Shown here: positions 44,649 to 54,027 of the stretch, piece after piece | How positions within the stretch are numbered: position 1 is the first letter of the stretch | How the letters are laid out: each line of letters begins with the position of its first letter | Source of the DNA: Hydrogenedens sp964549105 | GTDB lineage: Bacteria > Hydrogenedentota > Hydrogenedentia > Hydrogenedentales > Hydrogenedentaceae | Assembly: GCA_964549105.1 (NCBI GenBank) | Contig: CAZJTZ010000011.1 | Location: forward strand, 1 to 64,000 | Length of the DNA stretch: 64,000 bases | Direction: 5' to 3' | Translations under genes and position numbers: made by a program | The notes under the pieces: model-generated | Seen by the model: the letters and a program-made list of their open reading frames with translations, nothing else | The model's database searches: none | Told to the model about the DNA's origin: nothing

Positions 44649-46684
44649 TCTTTATTACCCTTTATCAGTTTCATAAATTCGTCTTCTGTAATCGTTTTCA
44701 CTTCTAATGTTTGCGCCTTCTCTAATTTTGAACCAGGATTTTCACCAACCAGCACATAATCCGTATTTTTACTTACAGAGGAAGAAACCCTTCCTCCCAA
44801 CTGTTTTATCTTCTGCTCAATTTGGTCGCGAGTAAAATTTTTTAGAGTGCCTGTGACAACAAAGGTTTTTCCATTTAAAATATTTTCTGTAGATTTTACT
44901 TCTTCATCTTTTTCGTAAGTTTTAATTCCCATTTTTTTTAAATTTTCAATGAGTTCTATATTCGCTTTCGTCGAGAAAAAATCCTTTATACTTTTTGCAA
45001 CAGTGGGACCTATTTCATTAATTGTAGTTAACTCGTTTTCATCGGCATTTATTAGATTATTTAACGAATTGAAGTGATTAGCCAGTACCTCTGCCAGGTG
45101 TTGTCCGACATGGCGAATACCCAATCCAAAAAGCAAGGCACTTAGAGGTTTATTTTTACTTTCCTCTATTGCTTGTAATAAATTTTCTGCGGATTTTTTC
45201 CCCATCCGTTCTAACTCCATTAATTGTTCTTTTGTCAACTGATACAAATCCGCAATATTTTTCACCAAACCTTTATTCACTAATTGTTCAACCAGAGCAG
45301 GACCTAAACCTTCAATATCCATAGCCCTTCTCTGGGCGTAATGTTGAATTTTTTGTTTTAACTGAGCAGGGCAATCCATACTTAAGCAACGATAAAATAC
45401 GCCTTCTGGGTCTTTTTGTACCTTGCTACCGCATTCTGGACAGAATTCCGGTGGTTTGAATGGTTTCGTATTAGGGGGGCGAAGTTCGATTATAGGTCTA
45501 ATAATTTGTGGTATGATTTCTCCTGCCTTCTGAATTTCTACCGTGTCCCCGATACGAATATCTTTTCTTTCTAACTCTTCAAAGTTGTGGAGGGTAGCAC
45601 GTTTTACAATTGTTCCTGCAAGACGAACGGGTTCCATTTCTGCGACAGGGGTTAAGGCTCCTGTTTTACCCACTTGAACTTTAATATTTAATAATTTGGT
45701 TTGGGCTGTTTCAGCAGGAAATTTGTATGCAATTATCCAGCGTGGAGATTTGCTGGTAGTTCCTAAAAGTTCTCGGATAGAGTGTTCATTAACTTTTATA
45801 ACCATTCCATCTATCTCGTATTCTAAGGTGTATCGTTTTTCACGCCATTGGTTGCAATATTCTATGACTTGTTCAATATCTACACATTCTTTCCAATGAG
45901 GATTTACAGGTAGTCCCCATTCCTTTAATTTGTTCAATGTTTCCGTATGTGATTTTACAAGGTTTTTTTCTGATTCTTCCAGAATTAACTCATAAAAGAA
46001 GGTTTCTAATTTCCTTTGGGCAACCATTCGAGGGTCTTTGAGTTTTAGTGTTCCTGCGGTGGTATTTCTTGGATTTCTGAAAGGTTCTTCGCCAAGTTCT
46101 TCTCTAATCTGGTTCAATCGTTCCAACTCTTTGTCTTTCATAAAGACTTCTCCCCTAACCTCAACCGTCTCAGGGACAGGTCCTCTTAATCGTAAAGGAA
46201 CTGATTTAATTGTCCGAACATTTTCTGTTACATCATCACCACGAAAACCATCGCCACGAGTGGCTGCTTGTTCATAAATACCGTTTCTATATTTAATTGA
46301 AATAGCAACACCATCAATTTTTAGTTCAACCACATAATTTATCTTTTCTATTGTGGAGAGTGTCCTTTTTATACGCTGGTCGAATTCTCGGATTTCTGAC
46401 TCGTTATAGGTATTATCAATGGAAAGCATGGGAACACGATGTTCAACTGTTTGAAATTCATCAATTACCCTTCCACCCACTCGTTGCGTTGGAGAATATG
46501 GAGTTATAAGTTGTGGATACTGTTGTTCAATTTCTTCCAGTTCTTTCATCAACATATCATATTCATAGTCCGTAATCTCCGGTTTTGCATGGACATAATA
46601 GAGTTCATTGTGCTTCTCTATTTCCTTGCACAAAAACTTATATCGCTCCTTTGCTTTTTCGAATTTGTTATCAAATAAATCCAT
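44645..46684 (-). CDS. ligA: NAD-dependent DNA ligase LigA
   Basis: Seals nicks in replication and repair using NAD. It is 679 aa, complete. The Ia domain is followed by adenylation K122 (LKIDGVAI), an OB fold, a zinc finger (CPECGSKV...CLSMDCPA), helix-hairpin-helix repeats (IEGLGPALVEQLVNKG, LFGLGIRHVG) and a C-terminal BRCT domain (LNGKTFVVTGTL). No key residue is missing. It is preceded by the FG-GAP protein gene (12 bp) and coupled to the MlaE-type gene by ATGA. Confidence 0.97.
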   Translation of the reverse strand: MDLFDNKFEKAKERYKFLCKEIEKHNELYYVHAKPEITDYEYDMLMKELEEIEQQYPQLITPYSPTQRVGGRVIDEFQTVEHRVPMLSIDNTYNESEIREFDQRIKRTLSTIEKINYVVELKIDGVAISIKYRNGIYEQAATRGDGFRGDDVTENVRTIKSVPLRLRGPVPETVEVRGEVFMKDKELERLNQIREELGEEPFRNPRNTTAGTLKLKDPRMVAQRKLETFFYELILEESEKNLVKSHTETLNKLKEWGLPVNPHWKECVDIEQVIEYCNQWREKRYTLEYEIDGMVIKVNEHSIRELLGTTSKSPRWIIAYKFPAETAQTKLLNIKVQVGKTGALTPVAEMEPVRLAGTIVKRATLHNFEELERKDIRIGDTVEIQKAGEIIPQIIRPIIELRPPNTKPFKPPEFCPECGSKVQKDPEGVFYRCLSMDCPAQLKQKIQHYAQRRAMDIEGLGPALVEQLVNKGLVKNIADLYQLTKEQLMELERMGKKSAENLLQAIEESKNKPLSALLFGLGIRHVGQHLAEVLANHFNSLNNLINADENELTTINEIGPTVAKSIKDFFSTKANIELIENLKKMGIKTYEKDEEVKSTENILNGKTFVVTGTLKNFTRDQIEQKIKQLGGRVSSSVSKNTDYVLVGENPGSKLEKAQTLEVKTITEDEFMKLIKGNKE

Positions 46685-46696
46685 ATTCGTTTCCTA

Positions 46697-48058
46697 TTAG
46701 AAAATAATGATATCTGCCCGGTTTTTGTTTTCTCCCGCTGGGTGATAAATAATCATATCTCTACTTTTGTTATCATTTATATTGGTTGTCTTTATAAGAC
46801 CAAAACCCGGAATATTTAATTTTATCCATTGTTTTATTTTCATTGTTCCTTCGCTAAAACTGCTTGTGTTTATTTGTAAGGTATTACGAGCCCGTCCAAA
46901 TGCAATATCCAGCAGACCATCTCCAGAAAAGTCATCTACCGCGTATGCAATCTGGTCTTTACCTTCAGGGGCATCCATTAATATATTTGTTTGATAACTT
47001 GGTTTGGAAGGAAGTTGTTTTCCATCAGACAGAAATACCTTTGAATCAACAGATAATTTTCCGCGTACAAAAAAGTTAATGAAATTGGTCAGCCCAATGG
47101 GTATATTGAAAAGCACCAGGTCATCTTGGTTATCATTGTTAACATCTTTGATTACAGGTAAACATACAGCACCTTTTATTTTATATTCAAATTGTGGTTG
47201 TTCTGGATATTTGAAATCTCCTTCGGATATATACATATAGACATTGGTTTTTAAGTTCAAAGTTCCCTGAGTCTCTGTAAGTAAAACATCAGGAAAACTA
47301 TCTTTATTTACATCACCTAAACGGTAAGTAGAATCCCATTTTTCAGGATTTTTTCGTTCAATATTTATTTTAGTGGTTAAATTCCAGTTCTCCCCATGAG
47401 CAAAGACTAATTCTTTATCACCCCAAAAAGCAATAGGATTTGATTTATCCTTACTACTTTTTACCGGATAAATTACAGGGAATTGATAATACAGGGTCGG
47501 ATTGTTTCCTAAAAATATTTCGTGAAAAACATGAAAGGATACCTCTGAAGTAGGTGCATAGTTTTTGAATATAGTAACACCATGAGAGGTAGGAATAAAC
47601 CACTCATCTGTTCCGTCATTATCCAAATCGTAAGATATATTCCCAAGTATTACGGGTTCTTTAGAATTGTAAGGAAAAACACTTGCGAATGAAATGTGTT
47701 TTTCTAATGTAGCACTGTTTCCTTGAAAGTTATAAATACTAAAGCCATCACTATTGGCTATGACAATGGAATGTTTATTCTTTTCCACTCTGGTAGTAAA
47801 TAAGACAGAACAAGGCTCATGGATAGGAAAAACAAAAGAAAACTTTTCATTATATTTTGGAATGCCCTGCTGTTGATAAAAGGCAACGAGTTTTTTATCG
47901 TAGCCATCTTCTTCGCAAATAAGGAAAATTAAATCTTTTAGGTTATCTTGATTTATATCTTCTATAATGACATCCTGGACAATGGGTTCTAAATTTAAAG
48001 TAATCACTTCTGGATTAACAGCAAGGACTAAATATAAAGTAATAATAGCCATTAACAT
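46697..48058 (-). CDS. exported FG-GAP/VCBS-repeat protein
   Basis: A 453-aa protein with a short N-terminal hydrophobic leader. At least five calcium-loop repeats of the FG-GAP/VCBS kind follow (DINQDNLKDLIFL, DLDNDGTDEWFIP, DVNKDSFPDVLL, DVNNDNQDDLVLF, DDFSGDGLLDIAFG), as in an integrin-like seven-bladed propeller. It is likely a surface or periplasmic binding protein, partner unknown. AAGG about 10 nt before the ATG supports the start. It lies between a 152-aa unknown gene and ligA. Confidence 0.78.
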   Translation of the reverse strand: MLMAIITLYLVLAVNPEVITLNLEPIVQDVIIEDINQDNLKDLIFLICEEDGYDKKLVAFYQQQGIPKYNEKFSFVFPIHEPCSVLFTTRVEKNKHSIVIANSDGFSIYNFQGNSATLEKHISFASVFPYNSKEPVILGNISYDLDNDGTDEWFIPTSHGVTIFKNYAPTSEVSFHVFHEIFLGNNPTLYYQFPVIYPVKSSKDKSNPIAFWGDKELVFAHGENWNLTTKINIERKNPEKWDSTYRLGDVNKDSFPDVLLTETQGTLNLKTNVYMYISEGDFKYPEQPQFEYKIKGAVCLPVIKDVNNDNQDDLVLFNIPIGLTNFINFFVRGKLSVDSKVFLSDGKQLPSKPSYQTNILMDAPEGKDQIAYAVDDFSGDGLLDIAFGRARNTLQINTSSFSEGTMKIKQWIKLNIPGFGLIKTTNINDNKSRDMIIYHPAGENKNRADIIIF

Positions 48059-48096
48059 ATTGAAATCTGCCTTATCTTTTCTTTATAAAAAATGCC

Positions 48097-48555
48097 TTAT
48101 ACTTCATTTTTTTCTTCACCTATTACTTTCTTTATCTTTTCTTTTAAATCTTTTGCTTTATTAAGGATATTATTTACTTGTTCCTTTTTTGTTGCATTGG
48201 TTTCTTTTTCTTTTCTGTTTATGAGTAGGAAGATAAGACTTTCTAAATGATGGTAAATCCATATTAATATATCCTTCTCTCTCGGTAGTCTTTTCTTTAG
48301 GATTATAACAGGCTGTAGTTCTTGCTTTTGTTCTCCTATAATTTCCCCTACTATAGGATTGTTAGACATGAAGAAATCGAACACTTTCACTTCGGGATGT
48401 TTAGATAAAAAAGATATTAATAGCGACTCATTGATACTTTCATCACCCATTCGTTCTCTACACCGTTGAACTAATTTATCCAGAGGAACCCATGGGTCGG
48501 AAGAATCTGCAAGAAAAGAAAGGCATATTTGTTCCATATTCTCAAGTCGTTTCAA
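48097..48555 (-). CDS. hypothetical cytoplasmic protein coupled to GH38
   Basis: I do not recognise this 152-aa protein. It lacks a signal peptide. An N-terminal mixed region (CLSFLADSSDPWVPLDKLVQRC) could be a small winged-helix-like fold. A hydrophobic stretch, LIWIYHHLESLIFLLI, at about 106-122 is followed by a lysine/glutamate-rich coiled tail. Its start overlaps the GH38 stop by 4 bases, so the two are probably made together. It could be a helper or regulator of the mannosidase, by context only. Confidence 0.6.
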   Translation of the reverse strand: MKRLENMEQICLSFLADSSDPWVPLDKLVQRCRERMGDESINESLLISFLSKHPEVKVFDFFMSNNPIVGEIIGEQKQELQPVIILKKRLPREKDILIWIYHHLESLIFLLINRKEKETNATKKEQVNNILNKAKDLKEKIKKVIGEEKNEV

Positions 48556-51026
48556 CTCAATTTTTCCTCCAAAAGATTGGTCTCTGTTATTTCTCTTTTC
48601 TTTAAATCTATTCGAACTGTTTTGATTTCGAAAGGTTTGAACTTCAAAGGAAAGAATAATTGTGCAAATGGCAAATGCAGATTTGTCAAGGTTTCAATTC
48701 CATGAGTCTCGTAGGCTCTTATGATTAAATCCTTGTTTCCTTCGCTTTTTTTGACAACAGAAATTAAGATGTTTTCTGCTTCAGTACCTAAGAGTGTGGC
48801 TGTAAGTCCTCGTTTTCCTGCGTGAGGATGTTCATAATGAACAATAGAAGGGACATTGAACTCCCATGCAGATTTTATAACTCTTGAATTTTGCCAACTT
48901 CCCAAATGAGGGACAAGTCTTAACCCTACCTCATGCCATCCCTGGTCTATTATCGGGTAATTAGAAGAAACAGAAAATCTTTCAGGTTCGTGATGTGCAT
49001 ACGCAGGACTACGAAGAAGGGTTACTCTCATAATATTATCTTTTATATCATAAGCATAGTTGCTATCCGTGATAATAGAAAAGCCATAAGCCTTATCATC
49101 AATATTTCCAGATAAATCTACCCACTGTTGTCCCACTTCTTCTTCCCCATTGCAGGGTCGGCTTTGCGTGCCATAAGGGACTTCATAAGTGGCGATACCT
49201 CTATCTATTTTTGTATCTACTACCCATTTCAATACCGTATGTTTTTCCAACCACAAAATTTTTAGGAAAACATCAATATCCTCTATATCTTTATACAAAA
49301 CTGTTTCTTGTATTAATTTTGACTGGTTATATTGAAATTCTTGAACAATACTTGCAAGAACTTCTCCCTTTTCTTTAATAAACATATTTGTCAGGATAAA
49401 TTTTCCAGCCTCAATATTATATCTTTCAGTATTGTGGCTCCATGTGTCAGACGAATCAACCAGAGGTACAGGTATCCCTACATTATTTACAACTTCAATC
49501 TTATGTCGTTTGTCATATAGACGAGCAATTCCTCCCCGAATATAGTCAAATTCAATAAACCAGAAATCATTCTCTAATTGATTCTTTTCTGCTATAGGAG
49601 GATATGGTGCTGTACGAGATTTTAATTTTAATCTATGAATTTCTTTGTGCTTTTCACATTCTGCAGTCGCAAAATATACTTTATACCCCATTGATGGCAC
49701 TTCTGCTATGAATACATACTTCTTAGAACATGGGGAATTAGACTGTATAGGTTGAATGGGACAGCATATTTGTTCATTATTCATTAGTTCAATTTCATCT
49801 TTTATACCTCTTGTGATTATTTCGGAAACCACCACCGGTTGTTTTATTGGCCAGGGAAGGGGATTGATTACAACCACAGCATTTCCATTGCCTATTGTGT
49901 TTATACTATTGGCTATTTTTTGTGCTGTTCTATTTATGATTACATCAGCCCGATGCCTTGCTGCACCCAGTTGGTCCCGGACATTTTGATAGGCTTCAAA
50001 TATACTTGTTCCTGCTAAAATATCATGGAATTGGTTAAATAACAAATCTTTCCAGATTGCTTCAAAAACTGTATCTGGATAGTCAACCTCTTTTAACAAC
50101 CATCCAGCAGCGGCAAATCGTTCGGCGGTAAGTATTTTATGTTCTAATTGACGGTTCAGTTTTTTAATTTCAGATAAAACACTATAGCACCCTCGCGAAT
50201 GGTGTTGTAATTCATCCTGAATATTAGGGAATTTGTGTAAATTTTTTGTCAGTTTTTTAAAGTATTCCTCGAGAGTAGAGAATTTAAATTCATAATTATT
50301 AAATTCTTTTTGTTTGTCTATAATGTTTTGTATGGTTTCACGCGTAGGTCCACCTCCATGATTGCCTACCCCGTAAAAACACATAAAATTTTGTTGTTCC
50401 TTGTTCCAGTAGGGGTATTTCTCTATATTTTTTACTTTATTTAGCACTTCATCTGTTTCACCTCCGTAACTTTCAGGTATTACAGAAGCAATAATAGATG
50501 AGCCATCAGGTGCAATCCAGTGGAAGGAAGTTCCTTCGGTATATTCCCTTTCTAATTTTGGTGAAGGTCGCATATAAACATAGTATTTAATCCCTAATTT
50601 TTTTAATATTTGTGGAAGTGTTCCTGCATGCCCGAAACTATCTGGGGCAAAGGCAACTGTTGCTTTTTTACCAAATATTTTTTGAAAATATTTTTGTGAA
50701 TATAGACCATGTCGAACAAAAGATTCGCCGCAAGGAAGATTGCAATCAGGTTCTACATAGAACGCTCCTACAACCTCCCATCTTCCTTCATCTACCTTTT
50801 GTTTGATTTTTTTTATTAACTCAGGTTCTGTATTTTGTATCCATTCGTAAAAGCAGGAACTTCCTGCTGTAAACTTTAGATTAGAAAATTCTTCCATTAG
50901 ATTAATCACACTTTGAAAAGTGCTTCTCACCTCTGTATACCCCTCTGTCCATTGCCAAAGCCACACAGGGTCAATATGAGCATGTCCAATAAAATGGACT
51001 GTTTTCTTTTGCCTACTTTTTGTCAT
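48552..51026 (-). CDS. GH38 alpha-mannosidase
   Basis: An 824-aa cytoplasmic glycosidase (no signal peptide) of family 38, which hydrolyses alpha-mannosides with a zinc ion. Zinc ligands H17 and D19 (GHAHIDPVW), the nucleophile and zinc ligand D129 (APDSFGHAG), and the later histidine in FNQFHDILAGTS are present, so it should be active. The C-terminal beta-sandwich domains follow. A GGAGGG ribosome site and a promoter at 51064-51093 precede it. It is the first gene of the run through the 152-aa protein and FG-GAP protein towards ligA. Import of mannosides must occur through genes outside the window. Confidence 0.92.
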   Translation of the reverse strand: MTKSRQKKTVHFIGHAHIDPVWLWQWTEGYTEVRSTFQSVINLMEEFSNLKFTAGSSCFYEWIQNTEPELIKKIKQKVDEGRWEVVGAFYVEPDCNLPCGESFVRHGLYSQKYFQKIFGKKATVAFAPDSFGHAGTLPQILKKLGIKYYVYMRPSPKLEREYTEGTSFHWIAPDGSSIIASVIPESYGGETDEVLNKVKNIEKYPYWNKEQQNFMCFYGVGNHGGGPTRETIQNIIDKQKEFNNYEFKFSTLEEYFKKLTKNLHKFPNIQDELQHHSRGCYSVLSEIKKLNRQLEHKILTAERFAAAGWLLKEVDYPDTVFEAIWKDLLFNQFHDILAGTSIFEAYQNVRDQLGAARHRADVIINRTAQKIANSINTIGNGNAVVVINPLPWPIKQPVVVSEIITRGIKDEIELMNNEQICCPIQPIQSNSPCSKKYVFIAEVPSMGYKVYFATAECEKHKEIHRLKLKSRTAPYPPIAEKNQLENDFWFIEFDYIRGGIARLYDKRHKIEVVNNVGIPVPLVDSSDTWSHNTERYNIEAGKFILTNMFIKEKGEVLASIVQEFQYNQSKLIQETVLYKDIEDIDVFLKILWLEKHTVLKWVVDTKIDRGIATYEVPYGTQSRPCNGEEEVGQQWVDLSGNIDDKAYGFSIITDSNYAYDIKDNIMRVTLLRSPAYAHHEPERFSVSSNYPIIDQGWHEVGLRLVPHLGSWQNSRVIKSAWEFNVPSIVHYEHPHAGKRGLTATLLGTEAENILISVVKKSEGNKDLIIRAYETHGIETLTNLHLPFAQLFFPLKFKPFEIKTVRIDLKKREITETNLLEEKLS

Positions 51027-51063
51027 AATCTTCCCTCCTGCTTTTTATTTTTATTTTATCACT

Positions 51064-51093
51064 TATATAAGAATTAATGTTATTGACAGTCAA
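51064..51093 (-). promoter_or_regulatory. promoter of the GH38 gene with palindromic -35 region
   Basis: On the minus strand, TTGACT (51088-51093), an 18-nt spacer and TATATA (51064-51069) precede the gene by about 38 nt. The -35 box sits in a short palindrome TTGACAGTCAA at 51083-51093, which could be a half of a regulator site, although it is too short to be sure. Confidence 0.5.
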
Positions 51094-51156
51094 ACAATAA
51101 AAGTCAATATTTAAATAAATATTATCTACAACAAGGAATAAAGACCTTTACCAAAA

Positions 51157-51176
51157 CTTTTAGTGAACAGTAGTGG
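51157..51176. repeat. short dispersed intergenic repeat, copy 2
   Basis: CTTTTAGTGAACAGTAGTGG matches the segment at 61-80 at 17 of 20 bases. It lies just downstream of the FlgT-like gene's stop, in a 179-bp gap before the GH38 gene. Confidence 0.4.
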
Positions 51177-51205
51177 CAAATTAGGTAAGTGATAATTTTC
51201 TCTAA

Positions 51206-52372
51206 TTAATTTTTTGATGGAGAAAGAAAGATTTTTCTTTCAACTACTTTTTGTATGACTATGTTATTTTTAAATTGTGGATTATTTGAAATAGAGTCTA
51301 CGATATAAACAATAGGTCCATCATATAAAAAACGAATTTTAACCCTATCTCTGGATTCGGTAACCAGTTCTGTTTTACTTCCACTTGTAATTGCCTCTAA
51401 AAAATTAATTATATCCTGAACAAGTTTTTTATCACTAAAACCTTCAAAATACAGATAAATATCAGTCGGATTAATTTCGTTTTTTAAGGTTCCCAAAAAT
51501 GAACATGTGATAAGTTTCTGGATAGATTTAAGGGCACAATCTTCGGAAGACTGCTTTTGTCCCTCTTTAAAGTCTTTACTTTGAACGGCTGCGGTTGTTG
51601 TGAAAGCATCCATTAATTTTCCATCTTCTACGCGGAAGATTTCTAATGTCAAGAGGCAACGAATTTTACCCATCTGGTTATCAGAAAAGTTTCCTATGGT
51701 TTCATACTGGTTTACACCTAAAATAAATATATCTGTATCTTGTTCCATTGCAAGTTTTTTCTTGCCTTCTAATCCTTGGACAATCAGGTTTAATATATCT
51801 TTACTATCTATTTTATTTTTTTTTAGTTTAATTTCCTGGACCGTGAATTTAAGATTATTTAATTTTTGTTTTATAAGTTCAAAAGAGTTAAGTGCTTCGA
51901 GTTCACTTTTTTCTCCTATTCCTTTATTATTTAAGTTTATTATGAACATAGAAATTGTGGGAAGTTCTGATATATAGGGAATTAATAGTGTAGTTACATC
52001 TCTATTAATAGATTCGTCATCAAGTTCGACATCCAACTCTATAAGTGATTTGTCATTAGAGGTGTTTTCATTCAGTACCTTTGAGGATTTTACATACAGG
52101 CTTGATTTGTTGAGAAGGGGGTTTAAGTTTTTCAGATATTTTTCGGGCAAGATGGAGAGTAGATATTGCTCAACCGCATTTCGGTATGCCTCGCCTAAAG
52201 CCATCTCTCGAACAAGGTAAGAGGGTCCTTCTGCATAACCCTCTGAGCGGATACGAATTGCCTCTATACTTTCCTCTCCGAGGACAATAAATGAAAACAA
52301 CAGGATTGTAAAAAAAAATGATAATTTAATAAGAGAAGAAAGGATATCACCGCTTTTGAACAGAAATATCAT
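51206..52372 (-). CDS. exported FlgT/LPP20-like protein
   Basis: A 388-aa exported protein. After a signal peptide (SLIKLSFFFTILLFSFIVLG, about 12-32), the segment IRSEGYAEGPSYLVREMALGEAYRNAVEQYL matches the start of FlgT and LPP20-like domains (a GxG strand followed by an Ala-rich helix). Further alpha/beta regions (TDIFILGVNQYETIGNF, then DIYLYFEGFSDKKLVQDII) complete it. It may be an envelope-assembly factor. No flagellar genes are nearby. It overlaps the upstream metallopeptidase gene by 4 bp. Confidence 0.6.
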   Translation of the reverse strand: MIFLFKSGDILSSLIKLSFFFTILLFSFIVLGEESIEAIRIRSEGYAEGPSYLVREMALGEAYRNAVEQYLLSILPEKYLKNLNPLLNKSSLYVKSSKVLNENTSNDKSLIELDVELDDESINRDVTTLLIPYISELPTISMFIINLNNKGIGEKSELEALNSFELIKQKLNNLKFTVQEIKLKKNKIDSKDILNLIVQGLEGKKKLAMEQDTDIFILGVNQYETIGNFSDNQMGKIRCLLTLEIFRVEDGKLMDAFTTTAAVQSKDFKEGQKQSSEDCALKSIQKLITCSFLGTLKNEINPTDIYLYFEGFSDKKLVQDIINFLEAITSGSKTELVTESRDRVKIRFLYDGPIVYIVDSISNNPQFKNNIVIQKVVERKIFLSPSKN

Positions 52373-53070
52373 TCGCGGCCTCGAGTTAGTATAAGTAGTC
52401 GGATTAACTGTAATATAGCGGCTGCGGCAGACGCAACATAAGTTAAGGCGGCTGCACTTAATACAGCACGAACCCCTTCAAGTTCATCCTGATCAACTAA
52501 ATTTCCATTAGAAAGTATCTTAACTGCTCTTCTACTTGCATTAAATTCTACTGGTAAAGTAATCACGGTAAACAGAACAGCAAGGGAAAACATATAAATT
52601 CCTACATTGATAAGCCAGTGGGCATAAACCCCTGCTGAGGATAAAATGATACCGAGGATAATCAATGGAAAAGCAAGATTTGAACCCAGGGCACAGGCAG
52701 GATAAATAAAACTTCTAACCTGCATAGGTGCATAGCCGTGTGCATGCTGTATAACATGCCCCAATTCATGGGCGGCGATTCCAACGGAGGCTACACTGTG
52801 TCCGTAATATACGGGCTGTGATAATCGAACTTTTTTAGCCGTTGGGTCATAATGGTCCGTTAGTTCACCTTCTGTAACCTCGACATCTACATCATTAATG
52901 TTTTCTTTTTCAAGAATCCATTGAGCAACCTGTGCACCTGTTATACCCTTTTTTGTGGGAACGGTTGCATATTTATTATAAGCATGTTTGACTTTCATCT
53001 GTGCCCAGATAGCAAATATTGCTGCTGGGATAATTAATAAATCGGCAGGATGAAAGAAATAAATTGGCAT
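52369..53070 (-). CDS. membrane zinc metallopeptidase, YugP family
   Basis: A 233-aa membrane protein with the zinc-protease motif HELGH at 101-105 (GIAAHELGHVIQHA). It has an N-terminal helix, a YYGHSVASVG segment before the motif and two or three helices after it (SNLAFPLIILGIILSS, INVGIYMFSLAVLFTVI, then VEFNASRRAVKIL). This is the YugP/DUF2265 pattern; the cellular substrate is unknown. A GGAGG ribosome site precedes the start. Coupled to the FlgT-like gene by a 4-bp overlap. Confidence 0.9.
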   Translation of the reverse strand: MPIYFFHPADLLIIPAAIFAIWAQMKVKHAYNKYATVPTKKGITGAQVAQWILEKENINDVDVEVTEGELTDHYDPTAKKVRLSQPVYYGHSVASVGIAAHELGHVIQHAHGYAPMQVRSFIYPACALGSNLAFPLIILGIILSSAGVYAHWLINVGIYMFSLAVLFTVITLPVEFNASRRAVKILSNGNLVDQDELEGVRAVLSAAALTYVASAAAAILQLIRLLILTRGRE

Positions 53071-53153
53071 AAGATTTCCTCCTTATTTGTCTTTCACTTA
53101 TTATTATTTCTTATAAATACGATTAGAAAAAGTAAAAAGTTGATATTGTGGAT

Positions 53154-53879
53154 TTACTTTTTTATTTGTTGCTGAGTAAAATTATTTGGAGTTGTTGTTG
53201 GTTGTTGGGGAGTTGTTTGTTTTTCAATCTTTTGCATGGAGCACTTACCGTTAAAAATAGCCCCTTCCTGCACGCTAAACCATTTTACTGTTATTATGTC
53301 TCCATTTAGTTTTGCAGTCTGTTGAAGTTTAATCCCAACCTCAGCATAAATACTTCCATTGACCCGTCCTGATATTATTATCCGTTGTCCGGAGATTAAC
53401 TCGGCTTGCACTTTACTATTAGGTCCAAATTCTATATCGTTTGTAGATTCAATTTTGCCTTCCACGGTTCCATCAATAGAGGTAGATAAGGCTTTTATGC
53501 TCCCTTTTACTTCTGCTGTTTTACCTAAAATTAAATTTCCTTTAATTTGAATATTTCCATTAATTTTTCCATAAATCTCTGCATCGCATTCGCCTCTTAC
53601 AGAACCTTCAATATAAACATTTTCAGGGATAATCATAACTTTTAGTCCTGTCTTTTGTGGTTTAGGTATATTTACAGATTCAATTTCTCTTTCTGGTTTG
53701 GTTTGTTTTATTGGTTCGGGAGTTATAACAGGTTTTGTCTCTTCTTTGCCTATACTCACAGTTGGTTTGGGGGTCTCATCTTGTGGAGCACGGTTTGTTT
53801 GTAACACTTCGTTCCACTGACGAAACCTTAACTTCCCGAATAAACCTTTTGATTCTTTTTTATCCTCGTCTTTACTCAT
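53154..53879 (-). CDS. bactofilin (polymer-forming cytoskeletal protein)
   Basis: A 241-aa protein whose centre (about 82-190) is the bactofilin beta-helix, built from repeats with hydrophobic rungs such as VYIEGSVRGECDAEIYGKI, NLILGKTAEVKGSI and IIISGRVNGSIYAEVG. The N-terminal 80 residues are disordered, Lys/Pro/Glu-rich, and the tail is Gln/Thr/Pro-rich. Bactofilins polymerise on the membrane and often direct peptidoglycan enzymes. Here the neighbour is a YugP-type peptidase 83 bp downstream. It is divergent from lipA. Confidence 0.9.
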   Translation of the reverse strand: MSKDEDKKESKGLFGKLRFRQWNEVLQTNRAPQDETPKPTVSIGKEETKPVITPEPIKQTKPEREIESVNIPKPQKTGLKVMIIPENVYIEGSVRGECDAEIYGKINGNIQIKGNLILGKTAEVKGSIKALSTSIDGTVEGKIESTNDIEFGPNSKVQAELISGQRIIISGRVNGSIYAEVGIKLQQTAKLNGDIITVKWFSVQEGAIFNGKCSMQKIEKQTTPQQPTTTPNNFTQQQIKK

Positions 53880-53966
53880 TAGAATAAACCCTTTTAGACG
53901 AGTCTCCTTTTTTATAGTTTAAATTTGAAAATTATTTATACTTAATTATAACAAATTAGAAACATT

Positions 53967-53995
53967 TTATCATCTTTTAGTATTCATGCTATAAT
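53967..53995 (+). promoter_or_regulatory. promoter of lipA with extended -10
   Basis: TTATCA (53967-53972), a 17-nt spacer and TATAAT (53990-53995) preceded by TGC, giving an extended -10. It lies about 32 nt upstream of the lipA ATG at 54028. Confidence 0.65.
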
Positions 53996-54027
53996 TTCTA
54001 CCTCAATTAACTTTTTAGGTCAGGTCT

